From Beaufortia kweichowensis (taxonomy: Eukaryota > Chordata > Actinopteri > Cypriniformes > Gastromyzontidae), in contig CM032815.1 of the NCBI GenBank assembly GCA_019155185.1, positions 9,123,001-9,187,000 of the forward strand: a DNA stretch of 64,000 nucleotides. Reading direction: 5' to 3'. Position numbers and translations under genes: made by a program. A model generated the notes under the pieces. That model was not told the DNA's origin and did not search any database. It saw only the letters and a program-made list of their open reading frames with translations. Every line of letters begins with the position of its first letter. Position 1 is the first letter of the stretch. Of the stretch, positions 9,783 through 22,300 are shown one piece after another.

Positions 9783-12555
9783 TCAGGCATAGATCTGATT
9801 TGGCCCGGTGGAGTGAGCGTTGTCAGATCCTAGCCGTTCCTGGGCGATCTGGGACGGTTTAGCAATGCTGACGTAGTCTTGGACACCTACATCCATGTTT
9901 TTGGCTCTGAGAGCAGCAGTGTGAAGCTTCTCAAGGAAGTCTGGCATGCCTGTGGAACATAGAGGAACTTGCAAAAATGTCTAGGTTGCTTCATTATTTT
10001 TAACGTAAGAAATGTGACTCACCGCTCGATACCATCCAGCTGACGCAGTAGCGAGGAAAGACCGTTTGAGGATCATCGCTGTAGGTCAGCAGGTAGTCAA
10101 AGCCATTCTGTTGAGACAGCACTAGCTTAATCTCTGCATACTACGACCAAAAGCAGACATACTGACACAAACCATTTTCTGTTCTTACCTCATCAAATGA
10201 CTTGTGTGGACGGATGACCATCTTAGACTGGTATGAATGAACTCGGACGAATTCTTGGATCTCGGGGACACTCGGGTGTTTAACGGCTCTGAGCACAAAC
10301 ACAAAGCAACATATTAATGAAATTGAACACTAAACAAAAATAGCCAATAAAGTGGCAAGAACAACAAGACTTACCTGGACACTAAAATCATCATGTTGTT
10401 TTCCACATCGACTTGATAACGGCGCACATAGACGTAATCTCTGGAGTACATGGGATACTGGATGGGAAAAATTGTTGAAGTTATGACACATCATTGGCTG
10501 TTTTAAGGAACAGGTCACTCAAAAATAATGTTTTACTCAACAGGTTGAATAACTTGTGCACGATCCTTATAAAGTAATGCCTATAGACTTTGATGACACA
10601 AATCAATCTAACTGATGAACTGATGAAACAGAAAGAAGATTAAGCTTAAGGAAGGCCTTTAAATCTTCTGTCAACTAGTACTAGATTACACAACGCTTCA
10701 GTTAGTTCACCTAAGACCCACTCATTGGACATAGCAAAAATTTACATGGATTCACATCTTACCGGAAAATGTGTTGCCCAATGAATAACCTCACTGCCTG
10801 TGTTGACATCCCTGTCCACCACGTCTAGTTTAATAACCAGTGCATCCCACTTCTTCCTGTACTCTGTGTCCAACTAGAGCAAAGGGAAATATTTGGGAGG
10901 TGAGATCTTAGCATCTAAATATAACTTTCATGGCACAGCAGTGGGATATCAACAATATATCAACCACAACAACAAGTGCATCAATGTAAAATGTACTTTG
11001 TCTTGCTAGAATATAATGTGAAACTTAAATGAGTTTAATATGAGATCTCGTGCTAAAACAGTTATTACCTGAACGTTGAAAAACTGCCGAGGTGTGACAT
11101 CTGTGTATGAACCAAACACTGTAAAGAGAGGGTTGGTTTAACACTGTTATTTCAAAAGCATTAATGTGGTCATTTTAATAATCAATTAAAAACTCAAATT
11201 TCACAGTGGATTATTTAAAACGTACCTCTGTATTCAAAGAGATGACTACCCTGGATAGGTCTCCTCCACACTCTGAAGTTTTTTCTATCCACAACCACCT
11301 CCCACACAGGATCTACAACTACAGTCGTCTTTGGGTTTCCATTCGGGCCTTTCGCAGCCTCCAGTGACTGCAGCTCCCATGCACACCTGCAACACACATC
11401 ACAAAAAACATGTCCACATCACAAATAAATCAATAAAGAAGTATATAAAAGTTTTAAAAGACAATATAAGTTTTTATATTGTCACATTTATCAATAAATC
11501 ATCACTCTTGTATTGCATCAGGATGTTTTTATATTATTTATATATGGATATTTTTTCTAGATTATAGGAAAACAAGTACCATAATCAAAGCCAGTTGAAC
11601 ACATACTAAAATAGTGTATAAATATAGCACAATATTGTACAGTATTACAGTATCAAGAAAAACATTATTCTCAATATCTAAATGATACATAATAGATTTG
11701 ATTTGATTGAACCACAATATTATTTGTATTCTGTGTTTTATCTATATTTTACATCTCTAAATTTTGCATAATGTGTGAAATATTCCTGACAGGTTTTGTG
11801 TAACCAGAGTTGCATAAGTTTTGTTTATACCAAATTGCTTTAAACAGAAAAAGCTAATAATATAAATGTTACCACTTGTTTACCCTCATGTCTGTATGAC
11901 TTTTTCTTCTGCAGAACACAAAAGAAGATATTTTGAAGAACGCTGGTAACCAAACAACAATGACCCCCATTGACTTTTATTGCATGGCCACAAAACCACT
12001 AAGACATTTCTCAAAATATCTTCTTTAACGTTTCAAGGAGAAAAGAGGTGTAAATAAACAATGACATTTTATTTCTGGCTGAACCATCCCATACCTTTTC
12101 AGCTCATCATCTCGTATCTTCTCATCCTCCCACATGAAGACTCCAGCCAGTGCTGCTATGAGTTTCCCCGCGGGCGCGTGTCTGCTCTGCAGGCGTCGCC
12201 ATATGTTGCCCACGAGTGTCCACCTGGTTCTCTCGGAGTAAATGTTTGAATACAGCTCTCCTATCTGAAATGTCCTTCTCAGTCTCTGACCTGTCACAAA
12301 ACTGCAATGGTTTGCAAATAAAGACAGGAGTCTCTCCTTCTTCTTCTTCTCGCAGGTCAGTTTGTTGGTTCCCCTTCCTGCTTTCTGAAGCCATGACAGC
12401 ATCAGGCCCACGCGCTGTCCCAGCCACGAGAAAGTCCACGATTTGCCATTTACATTCCCAATCTCACCATTGTGTTTAAAAGTACATAAGGTCTGAAGTC
12501 GAACAGCCCTGCTCCCTATGCTGCACATGGGACGATGCTGGACGGAGGGGAACAT
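9783..12555 (-). CDS. stard7: StAR-related lipid transfer protein 7, mitochondrial
   Basis: Carries phosphatidylcholine to mitochondria. Eight coding exons on -: 12555-12095, 11386-11226, 11118-11069, 10873-10763, 10457-10375, 10288-10189, 10107-10023, 9949-9783; every junction keeps frame and gives 405 aa (human about 370). The N-terminus is rich in basic residues and suits mitochondrial targeting. It is followed by RLLSLFANHCSFVTG and LIAALAGVFMWEDEKI, matching the conserved pre-START region. The START domain covers about 175-385 (WEVVVDRKNFRVWRRP, YTDVTPRQFFNVQ, KKWDALVIKL, SDDPQTVFPRYCVSWMVSSG). The C-terminus ends QIYA, like human IEYA. I chose the ATG at 12555 (A at -3); the open frame extends to 12576 only through a GTG. 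The gene is head-to-head with slc20a1, with about 2.1 kb between the stard7 ATG and the presumed slc20a1 exon 1. Confidence 0.95.
11877..12033. mobile_element. Cyprinid inverted-repeat element, partial copy 1
   Basis: Matches the internal part of the same family as 19106-19303 and 32162-32385: tttaccctcatgtctgtatg, aacacaaaagaagatatttt and accaaacaacaatg blocks, then aaaaccactaagacatttct. It sits in stard7 intron 1, ending about 60 bases from exon 1. Terminal repeats are not preserved here. Family recognised from memory as a nonautonomous DNA element of cyprinids. Confidence 0.6.
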
Positions 12556-13069
12556 CTTTGTTTTCGTATTTGTCACGTAATGCGCAGTCTGCTCTCAGGA
12601 TTTGACTCGCTGCTTTTAAATGCGGCAAATTAACGCCTTTTGATTTAGCATAAAATATGTGCTTTGCTATGCGAAAAACTCGCCATGTGGTACTGATATT
12701 AAGATAACAAGTGCAACCCAATGTCAAACATGCACATGCAGGTATTTTTCTAAAGCTGGCGACAGTTCTGTATGTATTAATAGGATAGATCAAATGCACG
12801 AGAGAAAATAAGTTGTAATAACATTTATATTAGGAAAAGCTATATTAGTTAAAAACCTTATCAGATAAACAGACAGTTTGACATTTGCGAGTGCAAAACG
12901 GATCAAGTAGCTAGCCAGTAACAGTAACGCAGAAACGCAACCTCATCCACTGTAAAACAAAAATCAAACAAAATAACTCGACTAACCTCGAATGTGTATT
13001 ATAGTCGTTATTTTGTAATAACTAAACATATTTTAATATTCCTGTCGTGAAGTTAATCTTACTTTAATT

Positions 13070-13310
13070 CTCATGCGTTAGCCTTATGTCCTCACGCCTC
13101 TTTACTGTAGTGTGTGTGTGTGTGTGAGCTGCGCTCCGAACACGACTGTTGGCCACGCCTACTACAATCTATAAGTTTCTATTGGTGCTGAGTTACGTCA
13201 AAGTGTGCGTCGGTAAATGTAATAGGATGATACCGCTGTCTGTCTTTGTTGATCTCCGCCTCGAATCAACCAGCATGTTTGAATGACCCACCTTAAGTCA
13301 ACCCAGGGTA
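13070..13310. promoter_or_regulatory. Candidate promoter of stard7
   Basis: Between the two head-to-head genes, this stretch is richer in CpG than its surroundings. It has a CCAAT-type site (ctattggtgc near 13170), a CRE-like ttacgtca near 13192 and a short (GT)n tract. A start site for minus-strand stard7 could lie here or closer to the ATG; the sequence alone does not fix it. Confidence 0.35.
13110..13126. repeat. Short (GT)n microsatellite
   Basis: About eight GT units in the stard7/slc20a1 intergenic region. Confidence 0.9.
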
Positions 13311-13722
13311 AGAGTCCTCTACAACTTTTAAGGTTAAACGGTTAACACGTGTGTTGTGCATGCTGTAAAGATAAAAGAACTATTTATAAAAAGTTTTGAA
13401 TATTTTTCTTATTCATGTATGTACATGTGTTCTTTCATGTCTTCCTATGTATCTAATAACAATGTATATTTTTTGTTGTGTCTTCACGTCTAATTTCAAA
13501 CATTAAAGATTTTGCAATTATTAAAAATCGTCCTCCATACACTAGTAGTTTTTACATAATAACACAAAGTTAATTATTTCAATAGATTTTTACAATTTAT
13601 TTATTACAGATTACTACTTACACGAGATGTAAGTAGTATAGTGTATGTATTATCCTGTTCATTATGTAGCTTCACAAATAATAATAATTTCTACTCTATT
13701 AATTTGCACAAAACATCTAAAG

Positions 13723-14065
13723 CAGGGTTTTTCAAACTTTTTGTGTGTGTGGACCACTATTTGTAATCAAAAAATTTTGCGGACCACCTCATAACACACA
13801 TAATAAAATGTCTACACACAGACTTACCTGAATTAATCCGCACCTCTAAATAGGCTTACAAGCACTACTATAACTAGTCATCACATCAGTGTGCAACAGG
13901 CTTGTTATATCAATATAGGCCTACATATTCTTTTAAAAAAAATTTTTATGGGAATTTCCTGGTAAAATGAAGGTAAAATATTATTTTATTTTGCCTTTCC
14001 ACGGACCACCTGCAGTACCCTCACGGACCACTAGTGGTCCGCGGACCACAGTTTGGGAATGACTG
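13723..14065. mobile_element. hAT-type nonautonomous element with 8-bp target duplication
   Basis: The element starts cagggtttttcaaac and ends gtttgggaatgactg, imperfect inverted repeats. It is flanked on both sides by the identical 8-mer atctaaag (13715-13722 and 14066-14073). Internal gcggaccacc and ggaccactagtggtccgcgg palindromic blocks resemble well-known vertebrate hAT MITEs. No transposase is present. It lies between the stard7 and slc20a1 promoters. Confidence 0.85.
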
Positions 14066-14073
14066 ATCTAAAG

Positions 14074-14600
14074 GACCAGGTAAGAATTTTTTTTAACTGA
14101 CATACACGTTAACTTGAAGTATCGGCTTTGGCCACAAGGGAGGGATATATCCTAGTTTGCCAATTTCTTTTGAAGAAGTCCCGTGGTTTTAATTCCGATG
14201 ATGCGCCACATTTTAATCAGTAATATGATTGTCATATGGATAGAGAATGATAAAAAAATGCCTTTTGGCAAAATTATTCGTTGTTAAATTGTTGTTAGTT
14301 TTATATGCAAAGTTTGTGCTTCGTCAAATATCAGAATCATGATCTCTTCATTCGCTTCTGCAGTGGTTGTAGTACAATTTGCTGTGGTTGACAGCACAAA
14401 ACAGAGCAACAGCAGTATACTAAACAGTGCAAAGACAATGCTGTTTGATGTCTAAATAAAAAAATAAAGAGGGAAGAATATTAGTAAACTAGACGATAAG
14501 GGAGCTTATAATATTTTACAAATTTGTAGTAACGATTATTACAGAAAGTCCATTGTTTGTTTGATAGGTAAAGACAGTTTTTTCCGCCTACTGACATCAC
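14074..14600. other. Intergenic upstream of slc20a1
   Basis: No gene or recognisable repeat. Mostly AT-rich sequence leading into the slc20a1 promoter. Confidence 0.4.
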
Positions 14601-14639
14601 CAAATAAGGTCAAGAGGGCGTATTATTGTGTAGCGTCAC

Positions 14640-14967
14640 TGTCAACCAAATACGGTCCCGCCCTCTCTGCCCGCTGATATATGTCTTGCGTGGACAAGCA
14701 GGAACTCATCATCTGGATCCGACTGAAATCGGATGTGAATAATTTCTCAGTTATTATTAAACTCTTATCATCAAAAGCAGTTAGCAGTATCGTCGTAGTT
14801 TTTTTCTGCGTACACTATCATCCAACGTTAGTGCATAAGGAAGAACGAGAATATTTCTGTCTCTCACCCCGCGCGCGCGCTGATAGCGGCTACGGGAAGT
14901 TGACTGGGCGGGCTTCGGTGTCAAAGAATAGACAAAACCGACATTTCTCGACGAATTTCTTTGAGTG
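14640..14967 (+). promoter_or_regulatory. slc20a1: slc20a1 promoter and noncoding first exon
   Basis: A GC-box-like cccgccct occurs near 14656, followed by sequence that ends in an excellent donor (gagtg|gtgagt, exon end 14967). CpG density is high at 14870-14890 and 15300-15500. A noncoding first exon starting about 14680-14700 fits the 5' structure of vertebrate SLC20A1 genes. The start site is inferred. Confidence 0.5.
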
Positions 14968-15962
14968 GTGAGTAAAAATATATTTTTTTATCTTATACTG
15001 TAACGGTGACTAATTCGTTTTTGTACTTTCCGATGACATTTTGTATTGTGTGTAATTTCAGCGGTTAGAATAAGCGCGAGCTCGTGGCTTTTGTCAGCTG
15101 ACGCGCTCTCTTGTTGGCTGTAAGACAGACATATGCCTTTTTAAGATTTAAATAACACATTATGGCTGATATGTCTGCTCCTATGTGTATTTGTTTTGGT
15201 GTTCGTGTTATTTTGGTGGGTTTCAACGAAGTACTCGTAATTTACAATGTCATATTAGCTGTTAGCGGGTGTGAATGAATGACGACACGTGTAGTGCGTA
15301 CTGCGTAGCCGGCGCACACCGCACGGTTAAACGCAGCATTTTTTGCTTAAAAACTGACATTTATTCAGTTTACATCGCCTTGTTTTATAGATCAACAGAT
15401 CCAAGCAATTTGGAAAAACTGTCGATTGCATTGATATTCATAGTGATGTAGTTCCTCGAGCTAACGTTAGCGAGGAAGTGCGTTTCTAGCGCGAGCGGGC
15501 TAAACTGGCTGAAACAGCCCGGCACAGACTGTCAACGTCTGCTTTACTTGCCAAATAAAGGCTGCATTGCAGGAATGTGCTCGAAAGGCACATGCCACAA
15601 TTGACCTGGCAGCTTAACATGAGTACTAGTTCTTGTTTGTTGTCACGAAGCTTAAATTATTTATAAAAGAGGTGCTTTCCCTGACATGTAATACAAACTA
15701 ATCCAATTCACTTTGATGACGTTGTTATGACGTTATTCTAGATATTAGAGATTCTAGGCTTCAGATATATCTCGATGAGTCTTTGTGTGCGTCCCCTTTT
15801 TTATGTCCAAAGAGTTTTCGAGAGACCTTCAGCACCCCTCTCTGGCATAAACGATCACTATTCTGCATTAGCTCTTATATCAAAGTTCTGGCTTCAGTTT
15901 TCCGCAGTGAAATTGTTGCGTAACACGGAAACCTTACCACTTTCTCCTCTCTTTTTTCAGGA

Positions 15963-16013
15963 ATGCGCTACCATTCACCCACCCTGTCTGTTGCACAATG
16001 GATGTCCGCCTAA
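15963..16013 (+). other. Possible upstream ORF in the slc20a1 leader
   Basis: A good acceptor (cttttttcag, ending 15960) suggests that the exon holding the slc20a1 start begins at 15961. If so, the leader carries a 16-codon ORF starting three bases in, MRYHSPTLSVAQWMSA, closed by TAA. It could dampen translation. A later acceptor (ccatctcag, ending about 16343) would remove it. Confidence 0.3.
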
Positions 16014-16347
16014 TTGTCCAAGCCAAAACAAACTGTAACAGATCTAGTTTATTCAGGGGATAGCAATAGGCCCTCACTCCACTTTCTCCCTTGACGTTAT
16101 ACATCAGTTTAGAGCAGAGCAGTACAGATTCTCTCTCTGGTGTCTGAATTGCTTTGATTTGCTGGTTTAGCGAAGGGTGAAGGTCGGTCTGAGGCAGAAA
16201 AAAGATTTATAAACACTATTACCTCAATTCTCTGGGGATAATAATCCAGTGTGCTGCTTGAAGTTATTTATTATTCATTTGATTCTCTTCCCTGTAAGAT
16301 TGTGACAATCTTTTTTTCGTTTGTAACTTGAAAACCATCTCAGCACA

Positions 16348-19300
16348 ATGGTGTCGACAACAGTGGCCACGACAATGCTCATAACCGCCATTGCTCATTC
16401 CACGCATCTGTCAGATTATCTCTGGCTCCTAGTGGTGGGTTTCATCATAGCTTTTATTCTGGCCTTTTCGGTGGGTGCTAATGATGTCGCCAACTCCTTT
16501 GGTACGGCAGTGGGATCAGGTGTAGTTACCCTTAGACAGGCTTGTATTCTTGCTACAATCTTTGAGACTCTGGGCTCCGTGCTACTGGGAGCCAAGGTCA
16601 GCGAGACCATCCGGACAGGCATTATCGACGTGACCATGTACAACGGCTCGGAGTATGTGTTGATGGCTGGCTCAGTCAGTGCTATGTTTGGTAAGTTTGA
16701 ACGCTTTCATTTTGGTTATTTTTCATTGAATATATATTTAATATGTGCATTTTCTTCATTTTCATCCAAATTACCCATCAGGCTCTGCTGTATGGCAGTT
16801 GGCGGCCTCTTTCCTAAAGCTTCCTATTTCTGGGACTCATTGCATTGTGGGAGCTACCATTGGCTTTTCACTGGTTGCCAAAGGTCAGCAAGGAGTCAGA
16901 TGGCTAGAGCTACTTAGAATTGGTGAGTCATGTGCATTAATAAGGATCAATCCATTTATTGTGCTTTTTAATAAATGCGGTTGTCAAGATGTTGGCAGCA
17001 TGCTTGTTTCCTAATGTATTAAAATATTCGTTGTTTCCTTATAGTTGCTTCATGGTTCCTCTCACCCGTCCTGTCTGGCATCATGTCTGCCGCTCTTTTC
17101 TACTTTGTTCGCATGTTCATCTTGCAAAAGGTAAATAGAAGGAATAAACCTTTTTTAACATTGGCGTAATAGGTTACTTATAGATTCAGGTGTAATAAAG
17201 ATGAGGTCATGACTTACAACTAGGTCATTAAAGGTACAGAGATATAGTCACTTTAGGTCATAGTTCTGACAAATCGTTCTCGTAATTATAGTCATTATCT
17301 TATGGTCAAGTCAAATCACTGTATTTATCAGGTTGGGTGTTGGCTAAGTCGATATTTTGTCCTTTGCAGAAAGATCCGGTGCCTAATGGTCTAAGGGCTC
17401 TGCCTTTCTTTTATGCTATTACAATGGGAATCAACCTGTTCTCCATCATGTTTACAGGAGCACCGAGTGAGTATTACTTTATTTCTTCCTTTACTTTTAA
17501 CATCCTAACCAGATGCCCACACTCTGCCAGACTGTGTTTACAGTGCTTAGGGCAAGTGTTTAAGCAGTGGGCTCAGTTGGAGCACTCATGAGATGGACAT
17601 GTGGTGCCTGTATTCATGACCTCAGTCAGTGTATTTTTCCTTCTCCATCGTAGGAGAGAAAAAAAACTGTGGAGTAAAAAATACTCGTCTATACAAAAGA
17701 ACCTTCAGCCTTATACTTAGTAGATGTTGAGAAAGCACCATGCTTTTGAGTGCTATTTTTTTTCCCTTTGAAGTTTGAAACTTGAAATTAAATGAGCAAC
17801 TTTTGCTCATTTTTGTTCTCTTTTACCTACAGGGCTCAACAATTCAGGAAGTCAGCTGGCCTGGGCCGTTAAATGAAGGCTACAGGCCAGAGTATGATGT
17901 GATATACACCTAGTCGTGTGTACATGTATGCACTCCCAGGCAGGTGCATCATACACGCATACACATAGCAACTCACATAGCTAATTTACCTTGCATACAT
18001 TATTTGGACAGTCTATGGCTATATAACTTACAATGATAAAAGTTTTGCCATTAGGGGCATCTGAGTTTTTTTAATCAAAAGTCAAAAATATAATTGACGT
18101 TTTTTATTTGACACATGATTGAAGTGTCTAATTTTTTTTTCAAAAATCTATAGTCTCTTAAAATTAAAGGACTGTCCTCCAGAGCCCAATTTATCATTAT
18201 AATGTCACTTCAGGGCTCTGATTCATTAGGCTGACATTCTCTTCATCCAGATCACATCCAAAACATGATGAAACACCACGACTTTTATCTTTGCACGGTC
18301 ACAGTTTAGGTCAACATAGTTGGCTGTAACAGAGCCAGCTTAACGCAAGATCTTTGGCCACATTTAGTGACGGTCATGTCATCTGCTGTTAGTTTTAAAG
18401 GCACCAGACACCGCCCCTTAACCCCTCCCCCTCTCAGCCTGTTTCAAGCAGTTCTCTCAGGTTTAGTTAATCCAGAGCGACTATCCCAGGACAGGACAAT
18501 ACCAGCAGCCGCCGGGGGGCTGAGAGGCTTGTGTTGGTTAGAATTGTTGATTAGCCTCATTTGTGTTCTGAGGGGATCTGTGTGCAGTGGAGTCATACAG
18601 CACACATGTCCCGTACAAATTTTGTCAGAAGGTGGAGTTTCCTTGAATCGTTGTATTTGCATTTTACTTGGAACTCCCTGTTCTTCTGGTTTTATTTTAA
18701 CCATTTCTGCAGTATGATGGCTGTGTGATGCAGCACATTCTAACTCTCATACTGTCACATGCTCTACGAGACGAAACCTGTTCTGGCCAGTTTGGAGTGG
18801 GATATGTGGGTTAAATGCTGTAACCTCAAGGATCTGTGTCTAACAAATCATTCCCTTCCCCAAATGTGGTTCCTTTGGCACTTTGGTAATCATGTAAACT
18901 TTACCATAACCCAAACGTACCCCACCCCCAGATTCAGCACATGGCCTTACAGTCATTCAGCGACCGCAGTGCCTGGAAAGTTCTCCCCATGCAAAGCACA
19001 AATAACATAAGCTCTGTTCTCTTTTATTTTATGTTTCAGTGCTGACTGCCTTACTAAAACAAGCAGTAGTTATTTTCCTGGGATTTATTTTTTTAGTTTT
19101 AAGACTAAAGGGATAGTTCACCCAAAAATAAAAACATAATTTTTTCACCCTTATGTCTTTCAAACACCTTTTGGTGCCGGTAACCAGCGTTTGCAAAGTA
19201 TCTTCTACTGTGTTCTGCTGAAGCAAGAAACTCATACAGGTTTGACATGACATGAGGGTGAGTAAATAATAATAATAAAAATGTGGGTGACCTATCTTTT

Positions 19301-22300
19301 TAATGTAAGAGTTTAAATATAAAATTAAGAATTAATCTAACAATAATTGGCTACCCCTGACTTTTCAATGCTTATTTTGTGGTCTGCTTCCCCTTTTGCA
19401 AAATCAGACAGTGTGGTGTTTTTTTGCTATGGAGATGTAACACAAACACAAGCCAGCGGTAACTAACCACACAGATTCATAGTGGAACGTTTTTATTTTC
19501 ACCCAGACTTATTCAGCGTTACCCAAACAGTTTACAGTGACAAAATGAAAGCTTTGAGCTTTTAGGTTAATTTTTTTATGTGCCAGACGTGGTGTTTGGC
19601 ATGAGCCAATGTACTGGGTGTGTCACTGCCAGACACCAAACAACTTTCTGGCAGTGACTTTATAGTGGTGTTATAAAGGCAGAATAATGTTACAATTGCT
19701 TCAGACACTATAAAGTTTAATTTCACAATGTGAAGTTAATAATCAAAAAGGCTTAAAACCTTTACAGCGGATGTTTCACACTGACACGCACAAGGCAAAG
19801 AGCATAACAGACATAAACAACAGTGCCCATCCCACAATGACTCATAAACCATCATCCCATCACCACGATGATGTATTGCGCTTGACCGCGTCTAGAAAAA
19901 CAGCCTGTGTTGTGTAATAAATGCCATGGGATTTCTTGGGAGGTACAACAGGAAATGAATCCACTTCCATTCATTCGTCCCACTGCATGCTTGCGGTATT
20001 GTTTGTTCCCCTTTGTGGCGAAGTGTTTGTCAGACAAGCTATGTGGGAGACAGCTATGAATTCATTCCAGGCTGTATTTCACACATGCTGAACTGCACAT
20101 TCTGTTTTTTCAGGGACCTTTATTTATGTCACTCAAGCCCACACCTCCACCGGCCACACCTGTTTTGTCCTTATAGATATAGATATTGCCAAATGTTCTC
20201 TGTATTTAAAGAAAATGACGCTTCTGCTCTTGTCTCTTGAAATGAAGTTACATAACCAAAGCTTGCGTGTGCCCTGCGGTCTCCTGCAGGAACGTGAACG
20301 TGTGGGAGGGCAAGAGAGTTCAATTTCCTCTTATCTCATAACTTTTTTTTCTTTTATTTGCTTATTCATGTTGTTTAGTTTTTTTCATTTGGCTGAGTTC
20401 CCTGTATGTTTAACACATTTCATTGCAGGGTTTTTATCCCCATAGGGAATTTCTAAATGTCTGCCTGTACTGCCAAAAACGCTGCTCACATTCCTCACCA
20501 CCGCAGTCTTGGCTCTGATATAACCTTTCTGCAGGAGTGGTAACATTTTTCCCCCTCCCTCGTCTCTGCGAGGTGGCAGGGGGGTGGTATCGTGCCGCAG
20601 TAGCCTTTTAAGGCACCCACACTTGCTGACCATATGTTATAGCGTCCTTGCACGTTTGTCTTGTGTCAGTGCTACATTTCACTGCTTGTCACACTTCTGT
20701 CTCACCTTGAGGTGTTACGTAAAAGGACAGGCCCTGTGCATGCATTCTGTATGCAACCAGGATATTTGACACTTGGTTGCTGTTGTTTCGGCTTTAGTTT
20801 CTATAGAACCTTAAACTGTATTTTACGAGGGTTTTTTTCTTTGGATAGGCCGCAAAACAAACCATGACAGGTCTTTGCTGCATGTTTTGATCTATGACTT
20901 GTTAACGTTCGACTCCAACACACTTACTAACAACCAGGACACCATGATATCCCTCTCCGTTCCGTAATTACTAGTTATTGTGTTAGCGGTAGCACATGCT
21001 GCCTGTTTTCTCAAAAGCACATTTTTTTTTCTTTCCCTCCTCTTCCACTGCCCGTCGGTCCCTTACCCCTGTGAACGATGGGATGCAGTGCTGGGCTTTG
21101 ATAAGGTGCCCTGGTGGGGAGTGCTGCTCATTTCCATCGGTTTCGCCATCCTTACAGCCACCTTCGTCTGGTTTTCTGTCTGCCCTCGGCTCAAGAAGAA
21201 GATTGAATGTGAGTACCAATGTCATGATAATCTATAAGTGTTTATTTTATCACCTGAACCATATATATATATATATGTATACACGCATACAAACAAACTC
21301 ACGTAGTGCACGTATGTCCATACACATTTTCTAGTAGGTATTTTTCAAGGTCCTATTACTCTCTGGAGGGCTATGTGTAGACATGCAAGATTTATTAGCC
21401 TTACGGTAAGCACCAGGTGCACTTGGGGGATAATTCTCTATGGATTAAAGATGTTGTCAGTGGACAGCAGTTTTAATCTGTTACTTAGACAGTAGACTAT
21501 TCCTTTAAAGCAGTAATTGTGTAATTGTGTAGTTTTCTTTATTCCGTTAGAAACACAAGAAGAAATATTGCAAAATGTCAAGATATTTTTTCTTAGAATT
21601 CGAGGCTGTCATATTTCAACAAAAGATACCAGGTTTTTCGCCATTCCATAGCTTTGTCTGAGTTACAGATTGACAATAAGTCATTATTTGCCGAACGTCT
21701 CCCCCTTCATATTTCCTAAATCACATTTGCGTTTGGGTCAAAGGTGCATTGTGTTAGGTCAGATGTCATTGTCTAAGTCACAGACGAAATACAGTGTATT
21801 TTGTCTGTAAGGAGCGGGATAGTCTGGCTGTATACTGACTCATCCTAATTGGGTCACAGTGATCCACTAATTGGTCTTTGGTGGACTGGAATAGCTTGTG
21901 GTCAAGTTGAGGTGTTGAATTAGCTCAGGTGGAAGACTTGAATTACGATTTGACATGGCGCTTGCTAAAATAGAATACGTGTACTTTAACGCCTCTTATG
22001 ACAAGATCAGTGAGTGATGTACCAAACTGTGTCAGACTGTCCGTAATGTAGGTTGAGATGACCCTTTAAGCAAACAGATAGTTGCCTCTAAAGGTTTATA
22101 CAATGGAGGTTTTAATTTCAAGCAATTTTGTTTACTTCACATTAAAATAGGAGTGACGCAATAAATGTTTTCCTCGAAATAAATTTATGGAACTGGAAAG
22201 GTCTTTCTCAAGCACCAATTAGCAGTTCTGGACCAATTTAAGAACCTTTGACACAGTTCCACTTCTGCAAGAACAGAGAAAAATATTTCCTGGAATAAAT

